Source of the DNA: Cucumis sativus | Lineage: Eukaryota; Streptophyta; Magnoliopsida; Cucurbitales; Cucurbitaceae | Direction of reading: 5' to 3' | Assembly (NCBI RefSeq): GCF_000004075.3 | Contig: NC_026659.2 | Span: forward strand, 15,456,272 to 15,520,271 | DNA length: 64,000 bases | Shown here: positions 13,840 to 25,500 of the stretch, piece by piece | Layout: every line of letters begins with the position of its first letter | How positions within the stretch are numbered: position 1 is the first letter of the stretch | Position numbers and translations under genes: made by a program | Notes under the pieces: generated by a model | Databases searched by the model: none | What the model was told of the DNA's origin: nothing | What the model saw: the letters and a program-made list of their open reading frames with translations, nothing else

Positions 13840-14150
13840 ATTTACTTGATGCTTTTAAAAGTGTCAAGTAATTCAGTGTCAAGAATAAGGAAGGTATACT
13901 TGACTGTTTTTAAGCGTCAAGTAGGCCCAGTTTACTTGACAGGTAAAAGGCGTCAAGTATATGAGATTACTTGACACTTTTTAATCGTCAAGTAATCCAG
14001 TGTCAAGAATAAGAGTGATTTGTTTGACAGATTTTAAGCGTCAAGTAGAGTTATACTTGACAGTTTATAAACATCAAGTACAAGTGATTTTGTGACATTT
14101 TTTGCATATCAAAAATGTATGTACCCTTGACATGTTTTGCAAGTCAAGTT
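13840..14150. repeat. CACTA-1 left subterminal repeats
   Basis: The motif acttgac and its complement gtcaagt occur more than ten times here. They are often paired as short dyads with a tttttaag-type spacer (for example around 13900-13920, 13968-13990 and 14030-14060). In known CACTA elements such subterminal motifs bind the element's own DNA-binding protein; that role is inferred for this one. Confidence 0.85.
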
Positions 14151-14562
14151 TTTTTTAAAATTATATATTTTAAAATATCTTCATAATGTTTCGTTCACCT
14201 GTTTTGAAGCCAAATGTATATAAGTAATGCAAGAGAGTACATGTACAAATGTGCTAAAGTACACATTAGTTGAACAATTGAATGAACTAACTTTTTCCAT
14301 CAAAGAACTTTTAATAATATTTTAACATATATAATATCAATGGACCCATATACATACATGTAGTTAGCCTAACTTTTCTAACAACAGCTAGCAGCCTAAC
14401 TATAGGTGTAGCCTAACTATAGGTGTATCAACAAAAATATCAACTAAACTAATTCACCTAGATATATCCAAATATATATCAACAAAATATCACACCTATA
14501 TATATCCAGTATTAACAAAAACTTGTCTATCTAACCCAAAATATATTTAATTCACCATAAAA

Positions 14563-14890
14563 TCAAATGTGGCCATCCAAAAAATCAACAAGCTCCATAC
14601 GCACTTCATCCAACTCAAATTGACTATATGAACTCCTTGTATCAATTTGATATGAAACCAAAAATATTAAAGTTAATACTTTGATTACTTGAAGAATTTC
14701 ACCACGGTTGCACTCATTATAGAAGTATTGTCTGATGATCTCTCCAAACAACTTGATCCTCTTGATGGAAATAATTATGAACACTGTTCCTAGAAGCTTC
14801 TCACCTTCCTCAGGAATGGAGGTAGATGAAACATAGACAACCTCCAGTTGTTTGAAGAAGATGCCAAGCTTTTCGTACTTGAGTTTTATA
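14563..14890 (-). other. Candidate captured host exon in CACTA-1
   Basis: A minus-strand frame reads without stops from about 14890 to 14563. It includes YEKLGIFFKQLEVVYVSS, then EEGEKLLGTVFI, KRIKLFGEIIRQYFYNECN and RMELVDFLDGH. Its composition is that of a real protein and unlike a transposase. CACTA-like elements often pick up host exons. I do not recognise the protein and do not assign a function. Confidence 0.4.
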
Positions 14891-15947
14891 ATTGGTTACA
14901 TTAAGAGAGTTGATGAGTTTGGAAAATTAATGGAATTCTTTTGAAATCAGGACAATCAAGATGAATATAAACAAAATTTTGCTTTCCAATTGTTGGATAA
15001 ACTAAAAAGAAATAAACACCAGAAGAGAATGGTACTTGTGGCTAGGAAAAGGAACATATACTAATTGCAGTTTCATTTTTAACAAATGAAATCACATAGA
15101 CAACCTCCTAATTGATATAGTGAAAAGAAAAAAAAAAAAAAAAGAAAAAAGAGAAGAACGCTCCCAGAGAGGATTAAAAAAAACTTGAACACAAAAAAAA
15201 AATAATATCCAATCAAATTCATATATTCAATAAACAAAAAAGAAAGCAAAAAATAAATGTACACATACATATATATTATTTGTAATTGTCTCTAAATAAG
15301 AAATTCTCTATATAAGAGAAATTTCATTATTTGATGATGGAGTTTACACAATAAAAAAAAGTAGAAAACAAACAAATACAAAGTTGGAGCATATTGAACA
15401 TGCATTCATTTAAGCAATTAATATAATTGAAGTCCTTGAGAAGAAGAGTTCAAGTGTCCACACTTTATTTCATGTCTTTTTCTTTATGTTTATTTATTTT
15501 ATGGAATCAAATTTTATGTCGAATAATTCATTTACAGTTGAAAGATTGAGAATGTTACCCATATACTACTTGACAAAACCATGTCTTTTTGAATTCCTAC
15601 ACTCACAATGTAAATCATTTTGTAGCAAGGTATAGAGTAGACCAAATGTTATGAATTTAAGATAGTGACATGCAATGAATCATAAACTTTTATGTAGTCA
15701 TTGGTATCACCTTCGCCTAGCAATAAGGCTACTATTCTTTGCTAAAAAACCAGGGAACGAACAAAAATGAATGTCATGAAGTCCCAACAAAAATCCTCTG
15801 CACAAAATAAAATACATCATATTCCACCTTATCCTCAATAACAAAGGTCCTACCCATCAACTACTCAAACAACATCCATAAGAAATTTAAATCAACAAGA
15901 TCATGTGCCTTAGTACCTATTTGTTCTTCACAGAGGTATGAAAGGAT
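14891..15947. other. CACTA-1 interior, no gene recognised
   Basis: AT-rich sequence with poly-A tracts (about 15124-15142 and 15183-15200). No recognisable coding similarity. It ends at the GTAAC target site of copia-2. Confidence 0.45.
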
Positions 15948-15952
15948 GTAAC

Positions 15953-16198
15953 TATTGAAAAGAGAGACAACGAGTTCACACCAATTTACGTGGAAACCCG
16001 AGTACCGGGAGAAAAACCACGATTGTTTGTTGCTAATGAATAAAGCAATAGGTACAAGGGAGAATAAATAGAGTACACAATGGAATAAAAAAGGAAAAGA
16101 TTTAGGAAAATAAGGAATACATTCCCATAATCTTTCCATAATTATTCTAGGATTCTAACAAGGAAAAAGCCTAGAAAAAAAAGGAAAGAATTCCAACA
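15953..16198 (-). repeat. Copia-2 3' LTR
   Basis: 246 bp, matching 26568-26822 except for a 9-13 bp indel after gtttgttg, one C/T change and an A-run difference. It is followed at 16199 by the complement of the polypurine tract. Confidence 0.95.
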
Positions 16199-16409
16199 CT
16201 CCCCCTCAAGTAGGGACGTAAATATCAATGAGGCCCAACTTGCTAACGCAGAAGTCGAAGTTTGGTCTGAGAAGCCCTTTGGTAAGAACATCAGCAACCT
16301 GTTGACTCGAAGGGATGTACGGAATGCATATGCTCCCACTGTCAAGTTTTTCTTTGATAAAATGTCGATCAATCTCAACATGTTTAGTTCTATCATGTTG
16401 AACAGGGTT
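16199..16409 (-). pseudogene. Copia-2 RNase H C-terminal end
   Basis: The minus strand reads NNPVQHDRTKHVEIDRHFI and then QQVADVLTKGL, the usual end of copia polyprotein. It is separated from the rest of RNase H (ending AISIAN at 17743) by the TRIM insertion. The frame resumes once the TRIM and one GTTAG copy are disregarded. Confidence 0.9.
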
Positions 16410-17747
16410 GTTAGTATTAATATAATTAGATTATTCTTAGGAGATATAATTCTAGAGATATTATTTGATATTATTTCCTTAAGTGTATTTCTCTATGGTT
16501 ATATATAGGCTTGTATCTCTACTAAATAATAAATGAAATATAGATTTATTCCATAAAATCAACATGGTATCAGAGCTCTAGGGTTTTCGCCTTATTGAAT
16601 TCTAGCCTCCACATCCAGTTTGATCTCTGCCTCCGTTGATCATTCATCAACAGAGGCAGAATCATCTCTCATTAGCCATCAACGGAGGCAAAATCATCTC
16701 CCATTAGCCGAAGCCACCCCTTAGATCTGCAAATTTGCCGTTGTCGTTGCACCTTCCCTTTGCCACTCATTGCTGTTCAAATCTGCCACTATCCAAACCC
16801 CAGAAACCCCATTAGTTTTTCACTAGCGTCCGCGGCGGCCATCTCCTTCATAGTTCTTCGTCCGACCTCTTGTTTTTCTGTTAGCCAAGCAGCCGATTGA
16901 ACCTCTGCCAGTTGAAGCCGAACGCCCAGCCGAAGAGTTTCGGTTTTGTCCGTCGTCCAAGAAGCTCCGCTCGCCGCTGTGTTTCGTTGTCGTTGCTCCA
17001 TCTTTTTATGTTGTCTCGACAAAACCCATGAAACCCCATGTCCTCAGATCCTCGCGTCCGCCTCCAATCTGTTCCAGACCTGTCTGATTTCGTTCAGACC
17101 CATTCTTCATGTCTGCCTTTGAAGTTTAGATCGAAGCCCAGATCCAACGACGCCTCCATTCTGTTTTTGTTCAGATCCGCTAAGCCTCTCTGCTCCATTC
17201 AGTTCAGTTTCCGTTCTGTTCGCCCCAGATTTCCCGTTTAATCTGATTCTGACTTGCTCTAGTTTAGTTCGTTCAGTTCCATCTGATCCGACAAAACACT
17301 TCTGTCCAATTCCGACCTTGTTTTCGTCCAGCTTTGATTCTACTTTGCTTCAGTTTTGCTCTTTCATTTTGCCCCTCGAAGTTCTTGTTTCGTTCTTCCT
17401 AGGTTCTGTTATAGATCTCTATACGAGGATCTATGTTTCTATACCCAGAAGTTTTTCGTGGGTTTGTTCTAACCTAGAAGTTCTTTGTGTGTTTGTTCTT
17501 CGGGTTTTTTATTCTATTCTAGATATATTGTTTCTTTTCTTAGTTCTTAGCAAACTCAAGTTTGTGATTTCAACCTTGAGTTTGAGGGAGGGTATTAATA
17601 TAATTAGATTATTCTTAGGAGATATAATTCTAGAGATATTATTTGATATTATTTCCTTAAGTGTATTTCTCTATGGTTATATATAGGCTTGTATCTCTAC
17701 TAAATAATAAATGAAATATAGATTTATTCCATAAAATCAACAGTTAG
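16410..17747 (+). mobile_element. TRIM (miniature LTR retrotransposon) with identical LTRs
   Basis: The element is 16415-17742 (1,328 bp). Its two LTRs, 16415-16564 and 17593-17742, are each 150 bp and read identically. It is flanked by GTTAG (16410-16414 and 17743-17747). A tRNA-Met primer binding site TGGTATCAGAGC follows the first LTR at 16565, and a purine-rich tract (ttgagggaggg) precedes the second. The 1.03 kb interior encodes no gag or pol protein, so it needs another element's enzymes. LTR termini are TA..CA (non-canonical). It sits in the RNase H region of copia-2 in the opposite orientation. Identical LTRs indicate a recent insertion. Confidence 0.95.
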
Positions 17748-20079
17748 CAATACTAATAGCGGCTTTATTATCACAGAAAAGCTTCAATGGTGTCTCACAT
17801 TCCTGATGAAGATCTGTCAGAACTTTCTGAAGCCAAATTTCCTCACATATTCCTAAACTCATAGCTCTATATTCAGCCTCAACGCTGCTCCTGACCACAA
17901 CACTTTGCTTCTTACTCCTCCAAGTTACAAGATTGCCCCAAACAAAGGTACAATAACCAAAGGTGGATTTTCTGTCAACAACAGATCCTGCCCAATCCGA
18001 GTCAGTGTATGCCTCAATGGTCTTTCTGTCTGTTTTTCTAAACATCAGCCCTTTACCACGTGTTGATTTTAAGTATCTCAAGATTCTGTTGACAGCTTTC
18101 ATGTGTTCCTCATTAGGGGTCTGCATAAACTGGCTGACAACACTCACAGCAAAGGAAATATCAGGACGAGTATGAGATAAGTAAATTAATTTACCCACGA
18201 GGCGTTGATACTGTTCTTTATCAACTGGAACTTTATCATCAGAGTTTCCTAGTTTGCAGTTGAATTCAATAGGAGTGTCAGTGGGACGACATCCTAACAT
18301 ACCTGTCTCGGTTAACAAATCAAGGATGTATTTTCTTTGAGATACGGAGATACCTTCTTTAGATCTGGCCACCTCCATTCCAAGGAAATATTTCAAATTT
18401 CCCAAATCCTTGATTTCAAACTCATCGCCCATTCTCTGCTTTAGTTGACTGATTTCTGCCTGATCATCTCCAGTCAAAACAATGTCATCCACATAAACTA
18501 TTAGAACAGCAATCTTTCCTGTTTTGGAAACCTTTGTAAATAAAGTATGATCAGAGTGTCCCTGCCTGTACCCTTGGGACTTGACAAAGGTAGTGAATCT
18601 GTCAAACCATGCTCTGGGAGACTGTTTCAGACCATATATAGATTTCTGGAGTTTACACACATGCTGACCAAACTGGACTTCAAATCCAGGCGGAGGGCTC
18701 ATGTAGACTTCCTCTACGAGGTCTCCATTCAAAAAGGCATTCTTAACATCCAGCTGATATAAAGGCCAATCTTTGTTCACAGCAACAGATAACAGAACTC
18801 TAATAGTATTCAACTTAGCAACTGGAGAAAAAGTTTCTGAATAGTCAATACCATAGGTTTGAGTAAATCCCTTCGCAACTAACCTTGCCTTGTGTCTGTC
18901 AAGAGTACCATCAGCTTTGTATTTGAGAGAGAACACCCATTTGCATCCCACAGTTTTGTGTCCCTTAGGTAGAGTACAAATGTCCCAAGTACTATTCTTT
19001 TCAAGAGCTTTCATCTCTTCCATGACAGCATTCTTCCATTCAGGATACTTTAAAGCAGTGTAGATATCTTTTGGTATTATGGTAGAGTCAAGGCTTGCTG
19101 TAAAAGCTCTGAACTGAGGAGAGAGACTATCGTAGGAAACATAATTGCAAATGGGGTGTTTAGTACAAGACCTGGTGCCTTTTCTCAGAGCAATGGGAAT
19201 GTCAAGAGAGGAATCATACTCATCTGATTTTCCTGTATGACCCTGTTCCGCTTCATTATTACGGGTTTCTATTCTGACCTCAATCTCATCACCACTGTCC
19301 TTTTCTTCCACGTTTTCAAGAACAGCAACATTAGACCTGTCATTCTCACTTATCATATTCTTAGTACAGGGTTCAGTAGGGTTTTCCATACCTTGATCTC
19401 GAGGAGGTTCAGAGTCTTGGACTGGAGCCGGCGGCTGACTAGTAGGGGAACCGACTTCCTTTTTGTGATTCCTCCTGTAGTACGTTTTCCAGGGGACTTG
19501 GTTTGTGGGTAGGACTATGGAATGAGGAATGATGTTAGATACGACAACTAGGAGTGGGTTCGATGAATTCAAAGGTGTTGTTAGACTCTTCACTCACACT
19601 CTCCCCCTGAAGATGGCTAACGGGAAAGTAGGGTCGATCCTCACAGAAAGTAACATCCATAGTGACAAAGTATTTTCTGGATGGTGGGTGAAAACATTTA
19701 TAACCACGCTGGTGAGGGGGATACCCAACAAACACACATGCCTGAGCCCGAGGGGTAAATTTGGTTTGATTAGGGCCAAAATTATGGACATAAGCGGTAC
19801 ACCCAAACACACGAAGGGGAACCTCAGAAACATGACGAGTCGATGGGTAGGACTCCTTAAGACAATCTAAGGGAGTTTGAAGATGAAGAATACGAGAAGA
19901 CATTCTACTGATTAAATGAGCTGCTGTAAGAATAGCATCTCCCCACAAGTATGAAGGGAAGTAGAAAGCATAAGGGAAAGGGCTACTTCCAGAAGGTGAC
20001 GGTTTTTTCGCTCGGCCACTCCATTTTGTTGAGGAGTGTAGGCGCACGAGTTTTGATGAACAGTCCCCTTGGAAGCAAG
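17743..20079 (-). pseudogene. Copia-2 pol: integrase end, reverse transcriptase, RNase H
   Basis: The frame 19593-17743 carries the copia reverse transcriptase, with KWVFSLKYKADG, RLVAKGFTQ, YQLDVKNAFLNGDL, GLKQSPRAW, the catalytic YVDD at about 18487-18498, and RNase H motifs SDWAGS, AEYRAM and DNKAA. The frame 20079-19535 holds the end of the integrase core (QQNG, ERKNR-type region) and the integrase C-terminal part with GCTAYVHN. The two frames overlap by about 60 bases but differ in phase, so a frameshift lies near 19550-19590. The enzyme would copy element RNA into DNA within cytoplasmic particles. The TRIM interrupts its 3' end and SMART its integrase. Confidence 0.93.
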
Positions 20080-20354
20080 TATTAAACCACCAATTCATCC
20101 AAAAGCTTAAGTTGGTGGTTGAAGGCAAATTTAATTATATATCACCAACACTCCCCCTCACTTGTGGGCTTGAAATATTTGAAAGGCCCAACAAGTGGAA
20201 ATTGATTTTAATTGGGGAGGTAACGACAATGCAGGGGCTTGAACACAGGACCTTCTTGGACCACCTGCTCTGATACCATATTAAACCACCAATTCATCCA
20301 AAAGCTTAAGCTGGTGGTTGAAGGCAAATTTAATTATATATCACCAACAGCAAG
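20075..20354 (-). mobile_element. SMART-like miniature LTR element, 270 bp
   Basis: The element is 20080-20349. Its 71-bp LTRs at 20080-20150 and 20279-20349 differ at one base (aagttgg / aagctgg). GCAAG flanks both sides (20075-20079 and 20350-20354). On the minus strand a primer binding site TGGTATCAGAGCAGG lies at 20264-20278 and a polypurine tract at 20151-20160. The interior is only about 128 bp. This is in the size class of the smallest known plant LTR elements (SMARTs). It splits the copia-2 integrase core, whose reading continues in phase on both sides (SEFLASKGTVHQNS across the junction). Confidence 0.95.
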
Positions 20355-21275
20355 AAATTCACTAAGGTTATGGTTTTGGAATTCCCGACCATTATCACTC
20401 CGAAGAATAGCAATTTTTTGATGGAATTGTGTTTTCAATGGTGTGATAGAAATTTTTGAAACATAGAGGAAACCTCAGATTTATCAGTGATAAGGTAGAC
20501 CCAGGTAAGACGGGTATGATCATCAATGAAGGTTACGAACCACCGTTTTTCAGATGAGGTTGTTATCTTGGATGGTCCCCATACATCACTATGAACAAGA
20601 GTGAAGGGTTGGGTTGGTTTGTATGGTTGTGAGGGAAAAGAGACTCGATGTTGTTTGGCCTGAATACACACACATCACAAGATAAGGTAGTCATCTCAAC
20701 TTTAGAGAAGAGATGTGGAAATAAATGTTTCATATATTGAAAATTAGGGGTGGCCTAAACGAAAATGCCACAACATACAATCTTGTTCAGAAGTAGTGAA
20801 ATAGGAAGATAAGAGATTAGTCCTAGGAATGCTACTAGAAGAGGTATCGTCATCAAGGAGGTAGAGTCCCCTACTATGCCGGGCAGTGCCAATCATCCTC
20901 CCCGAGCTCAAGTCCTGAAAAGAGACAGAATCAGGTAAGAATATTGCTTTGCAGTTTAACTCATGAGTGATCTTGCTTATCGGAAGCAAATTATAAGATA
21001 GTTTGGGCACATGCAAAACATTATGTAAGGAGAGCCCTGCACAAGGAAAAATCTTCCCCTTTCCAGCAATGGGAGCCAAGGAGCCATCTGCAATTCTAAT
21101 TGTCTCGTTCCCAGCACAAGGAATGTAAGATACAAAATGTTCAGAGGACCCAGTCAAATGATCTGTGGCACCAGAATCCAGAATCCAGGGGTTCTTCCCA
21201 TCAATACTAACAAGACCGAAGGAATGGGGTTATACTTGATTCTGGACAATGGCACCTAAAGTGGCAAGACTGAGA
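20350..21275 (-). pseudogene. Copia-2 protease, GAG-pre-integrase and integrase N-terminal part
   Basis: The minus strand reads the aspartic protease signature (DSGATDHL, about 21165-21190), then DGSLAPIAGKG and VLHVPKLSYNLLPISK. The HHCC zinc-binding part of integrase follows (WHFRLGHP near 20745 and a LSCDVC pair near 20675), then the integrase core with SDVWGP and FIDDHTRLTWVYL. An in-frame stop lies upstream of the protease (about 21232). A GT-repeat length change at about 20668-20680 shifts the frame after the CxxC pair. Gene order is normal for copia. Confidence 0.9.
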
Positions 21276-22567
21276 TCAGTTTGGTTTTTGTTGTGGATCG
21301 GATTGTTGAGGAGGTTCAGCAGACTCACTCACAATACGCCCGCCCTGTGTTCTGTTGTTGTCGTTGGAAGGGCGTTTCTTACTTCCTGGGGGACGACCAT
21401 AGTAACTTCCAACATTGTTCTTTGGTATGTCATTGTTGTTTTTGCAATGCTCGCAGACAGGAATTGGTTTTCCATTATGCTTGTCACTGCTACTGTTAGA
21501 AGATCTTGCACTAAAAGCAGCAGAGTCAATAGTAGGGGTTGCGGAAATATTCATAGCACTAGTGCGATCTTCCTCGAGGCGGATTTCAGAGCAAACTTCC
21601 ATCAGGGAGGGAATCGGTCTTTGACCTAGTATACGCCCTCGAACTACATCAAACTTAGGATTAAGACCAGCAAGAAAGTCATAAATCCTGTCATTCTCTT
21701 CAATTCTCGAGTACTGTACACCATCAGTGGGATCACGCCAGACTAGTTCTCTGCATAGGTCCATTTCTTGCCATATAAGAGAAAGCTTATTGAAAAAGGA
21801 TGTGACATCCATGGTTCCTTGCTTGCATTCATGAACTTGCTTTCTCAGCGTGTATAGACGAGAGGCATTCTGACGTTTTGAGTAAAGTGTCTGGGCTGTG
21901 TCCCAAATATCCTTGGCTGTTGCAGCAAACAATAACGGCTTGCCAATTTGAGGTTCCATACTATTGATCAATATGGATCGAAGAATAGAGTCTTCTGCCT
22001 TCCAATATCGTTCATGTGGGTCACCCGGTAGGGGGCGAGGTATTTTCCCTGTCAGAAAGCTAAATTTTTGTCGTCCTTCGCGGACCATCTTTACTGACTG
22101 AGACCATGAGAAATAGTTGTTGCCATTCAACTTTTCTCCTGAAAGATGATACATGGAAGACTGAGCCACCGTATTAGTCACATAAGGAGAGGATACATTA
22201 GGGAACGAGTTTACCGGATTCTCAGAATACATCGGTATAGTGGATGTCGTCCCTAAGGTAGCCTCAAGTCCTGCTATCTGTTGTCGAAGCCCTTCCAATT
22301 GTTGATGAACTATTCCCGAGGAAGCTTGCACGTTACGGTTGGAATATGCCGAAGATTCACCAACCTCAAATGTTGAGTGAATTTGAGAGTTTTTAACATC
22401 GAGATGGTAGCTAGGATCATTGGGTGGCTGGCCATACAAATTTGACGGCAGAAGCGGTGGTAGCCGATTGGAATTAGATGGCAGAACATAAATCGGGGCG
22501 TGGGGAGCAATATAGGCCGCGGACGAAGAAAAGGGTTGGACAGATGGGATGGTCGGCGCCGTCTGAG
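21276..22567 (-). pseudogene. Copia-2 gag (main part)
   Basis: A long frame from 22439 to 21276 carries a copia capsid domain: LNGNNYFSWSQSVKM at about 22100, then RYWKAEDSILRSIL, SRLYTLRKQVHECKQG and YDFLAGLNPKFDVVRGRIL. A nucleocapsid-like CEHCKNN stretch follows, but the rest of the CCHC knuckle is not in frame. The N-terminal part (22567 down) is Pro/Ser rich and continues, across the hAT insertion, into 26282-26568. Gag would form the particle that packages element RNA. It is in a different phase from the following protease frame. Confidence 0.9.
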
Positions 22568-25500
22568 CAGTGTTTTTAAAGGCTCAAGGCGCACTAAGGC
22601 GCACTAAGGCGCATTGGTCCTCTGGAGCCTAGGCGCAAGGCGCAAAAAAAAGCGCGAGCTTTTTTTCATAAGGCGCACTATATATAAAAAGAGAAGAAAA
22701 TATATATATATACACACATATAGCAGAGCAACAATGTATAAAATATAGGTACCCAATATAAGTAGCCTAAACAACAAAACACAACAAAAAACTACCCAGT
22801 ATTCAATAAGTCAATAACCAAAATAAAAGTTCATCCCTAAAGATCAAACTCATCATCACTAAATTGATCCTCGTCTTCATTCAATCCTTCGTTAGACTTA
22901 TAGCCATCAGTATCTTCTTCTTCCAAATCGAAGTCATCTAAATTTACTTGTTTCCGTTGCGTGGTAGACGAGGATGAACATGAAACAATAGTCTTTGGTC
23001 TAGAGGTACTAGCTCTAGAATAGAATGATGGTTCTTTTGCTCCGACAGCTCTAGAAACATCACCCCACGTTAAAGAATCATCATTAAATACCAACTCATC
23101 ATCCTCCTCAGAATCGTCATCCAATCTTCCAATCAACCATTCATTACTATCATCAATATCTTTTAAGGAGATGGGGTCGACAATATCTCGTAGGTTGTAT
23201 CGACGTTTTAATGCTCTGTTGTATTTGATGAACACTAGATCATTCAAACGACTTTGAGCAAGCCTATTTCGTTTCTTGCTATGAAGCTGAAAAATTAGAA
23301 AGTTTCATTGTCAGTGAATCAACAAATTTTGATTCTCATTCTCAATGTACTTAAGGAGAGGAAAGGTAACCTGTTCAAACACACTCCAATTACGCTCGCA
23401 TCCAGAAGCACTACAAGTAAGACCTAAAATTCTCACATCAAACTTTTGCAAGTTTGGAGTTGATTGTCCAAAATTATCCCACCATTCCACTATAGGCACA
23501 AACAAAAATATATATATATTAATAGAAGAACTTGTTGCTAGTATCGTTGAGTAATCGTTTAGTTGAAATTTACCTGGAGATATTTTGTCCCTTTGTCTGA
23601 TTGCTAAAGGTTGTCCGAATAATGCTTCAGCCCTCTTATACTTGCTTAGTTCTGCAAGTATTTTGTCTTGTACTTCCAATGAAGCAACCATTTTTGTTAT
23701 GCATGAGTAGAGTCCATTAACTATTTCATCATCCTCCTGGATATTAGGATTCGAATAATAGAATGACAGGTTTAAATAATACCCCGCTGCATGCAGAGGA
23801 CGATGCAACTGAAGCTCCCATCTTTTATCAATTATGGTGAAAATGTCCTTGTATTTTTCTTCATTATTATTAAAGGATTTAGCAATAGCTTCCTTAGCTC
23901 TATCCATGGCCTCATAAATATATCCCATAGGTGGCTTCTTCTCGCCATCAACCAATCTAAGAACTCGGACTAGTGGGCCAGATACTTTAAGAGCGAAAAC
24001 AATTGTAGTCCAAAAACTAGCCAACAAAATAGTCTGAACTACTCGTTTCCCTTGTTGCTCCTTACTCCATTTGCTATTCTTCCATTCATCTGAAGTAAAC
24101 ATCTTCCTCAGATTATTCTTTTGACGATGTATACTCGATAATGTAATGCAAGCAGTAGCAAAACGAGTCTTAGCTGGTCTAACTAACTCCTTTTGGTTAG
24201 TAAAACGTCGCATCATGTTTAACAATCCAGGATGAACGTATATGAAATTGCTAATCTCTATGCCTCTTTTCAATGCTTTGCGAATATTCGAGATCTTGTA
24301 TATATCCTCCAACATCAAATCTAAGCAATGAGCGGCACACGGAGACCATATTAACTGTGGTCGTTTTGCTTCTAACAATCTCCCTATTAACAAAGAAAAT
24401 AAGTACACATTTAACGTAGAACTCAACTAAATCTAATAAATTAAAGTTATAACTTGTAAGTAGTCTACATTCTTACCTGCCATCACATTTGCTGAGGCAC
24501 TATCGGTAACTACTTGTACAACATTCGCTTCTCCAATTTGGTCTACAAAATTATCAAGTAACTCGAACATCTTCTTTCCATCTTTCACATAAAATGAAGC
24601 ATCGATGGACTCAATAAACATGGTGCCTTTAGGACTATTAACTAAAAAGTTAATTAATGTCCTATTTCTTCTATCGGTCCATCCATCAGCCATAACAGTG
24701 CATCCAACCTTGGCCCACTCTACCTTATGGTTACTCATCAACTCATTTGTTGCTTCTAATTCCTTCTTCAAACATGGAACTCTTAACTCATGATAAGATG
24801 GTGGTTTCAATCCAGGACCGAATTGCCCAATTGACTCAATCATAGGGGCAAAACTTTCATATGTGCAAGCATTCAGAGGCACTCCTGCATCATAAAACCA
24901 TCGAGCAATTCTTTGGATGGTGTGCTCTCTCATTTCCTTCTTGTATGTCGCATTCAATGAAGTTTGTTTTCCTTTGTCCTTTCTATTTTGAACCACAGTT
25001 TCTGGGTTAGGAGTAAAAAATGCATCCATTGGACCCTTTTGCCTTGGCTTCTTCAAGCTCGGGCCCCTTGGTGTTGCTTTGTTGTTTACACTAACACTCC
25101 CTTCATCTTCATCCTCAATATCGTAATCTTCTACATCAATGTCCACAATCAGATTTCTTTGTTCTTTAATATCTTTTTTCTTGGACATGTACTCTTTAAT
25201 TTCTTCCTTCACGTGATCCGGACATTTTGTACAGGCGGTGACATTTCTATAACCACCAACGAGGTGTTGTTTCATTCTATATACCCCTCCTTTTGTTACT
25301 TTCGAACAAAATCCACAGACAAACGTATTTATATTTTGGTCATTTTGCAATTGACCATATTTCCATGCCGGATCTTTTCTCGAACTTTCATCAGCCATCT
25401 ATGATCTAAGTTATAAAAAAAAAAAAAACAGAAACTATTTAAAACAGCAGTTGTTATTAAAAAAAAAAAAAACAGAAGCTATCTATGGATGGGATGAAGT

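Noticed and set aside
14636..14679. Intron inside the candidate captured exon of CACTA-1
   Set aside because: GT..AG borders exist but the interval is only 44 bp, too short for a typical plant intron, and the frame is open through it.
17038..17241. Small gene inside the TRIM interior
   Set aside because: A 67-codon Ser/Arg-rich frame with no domain. TRIMs are non-coding and the frame is not supported by anything else.
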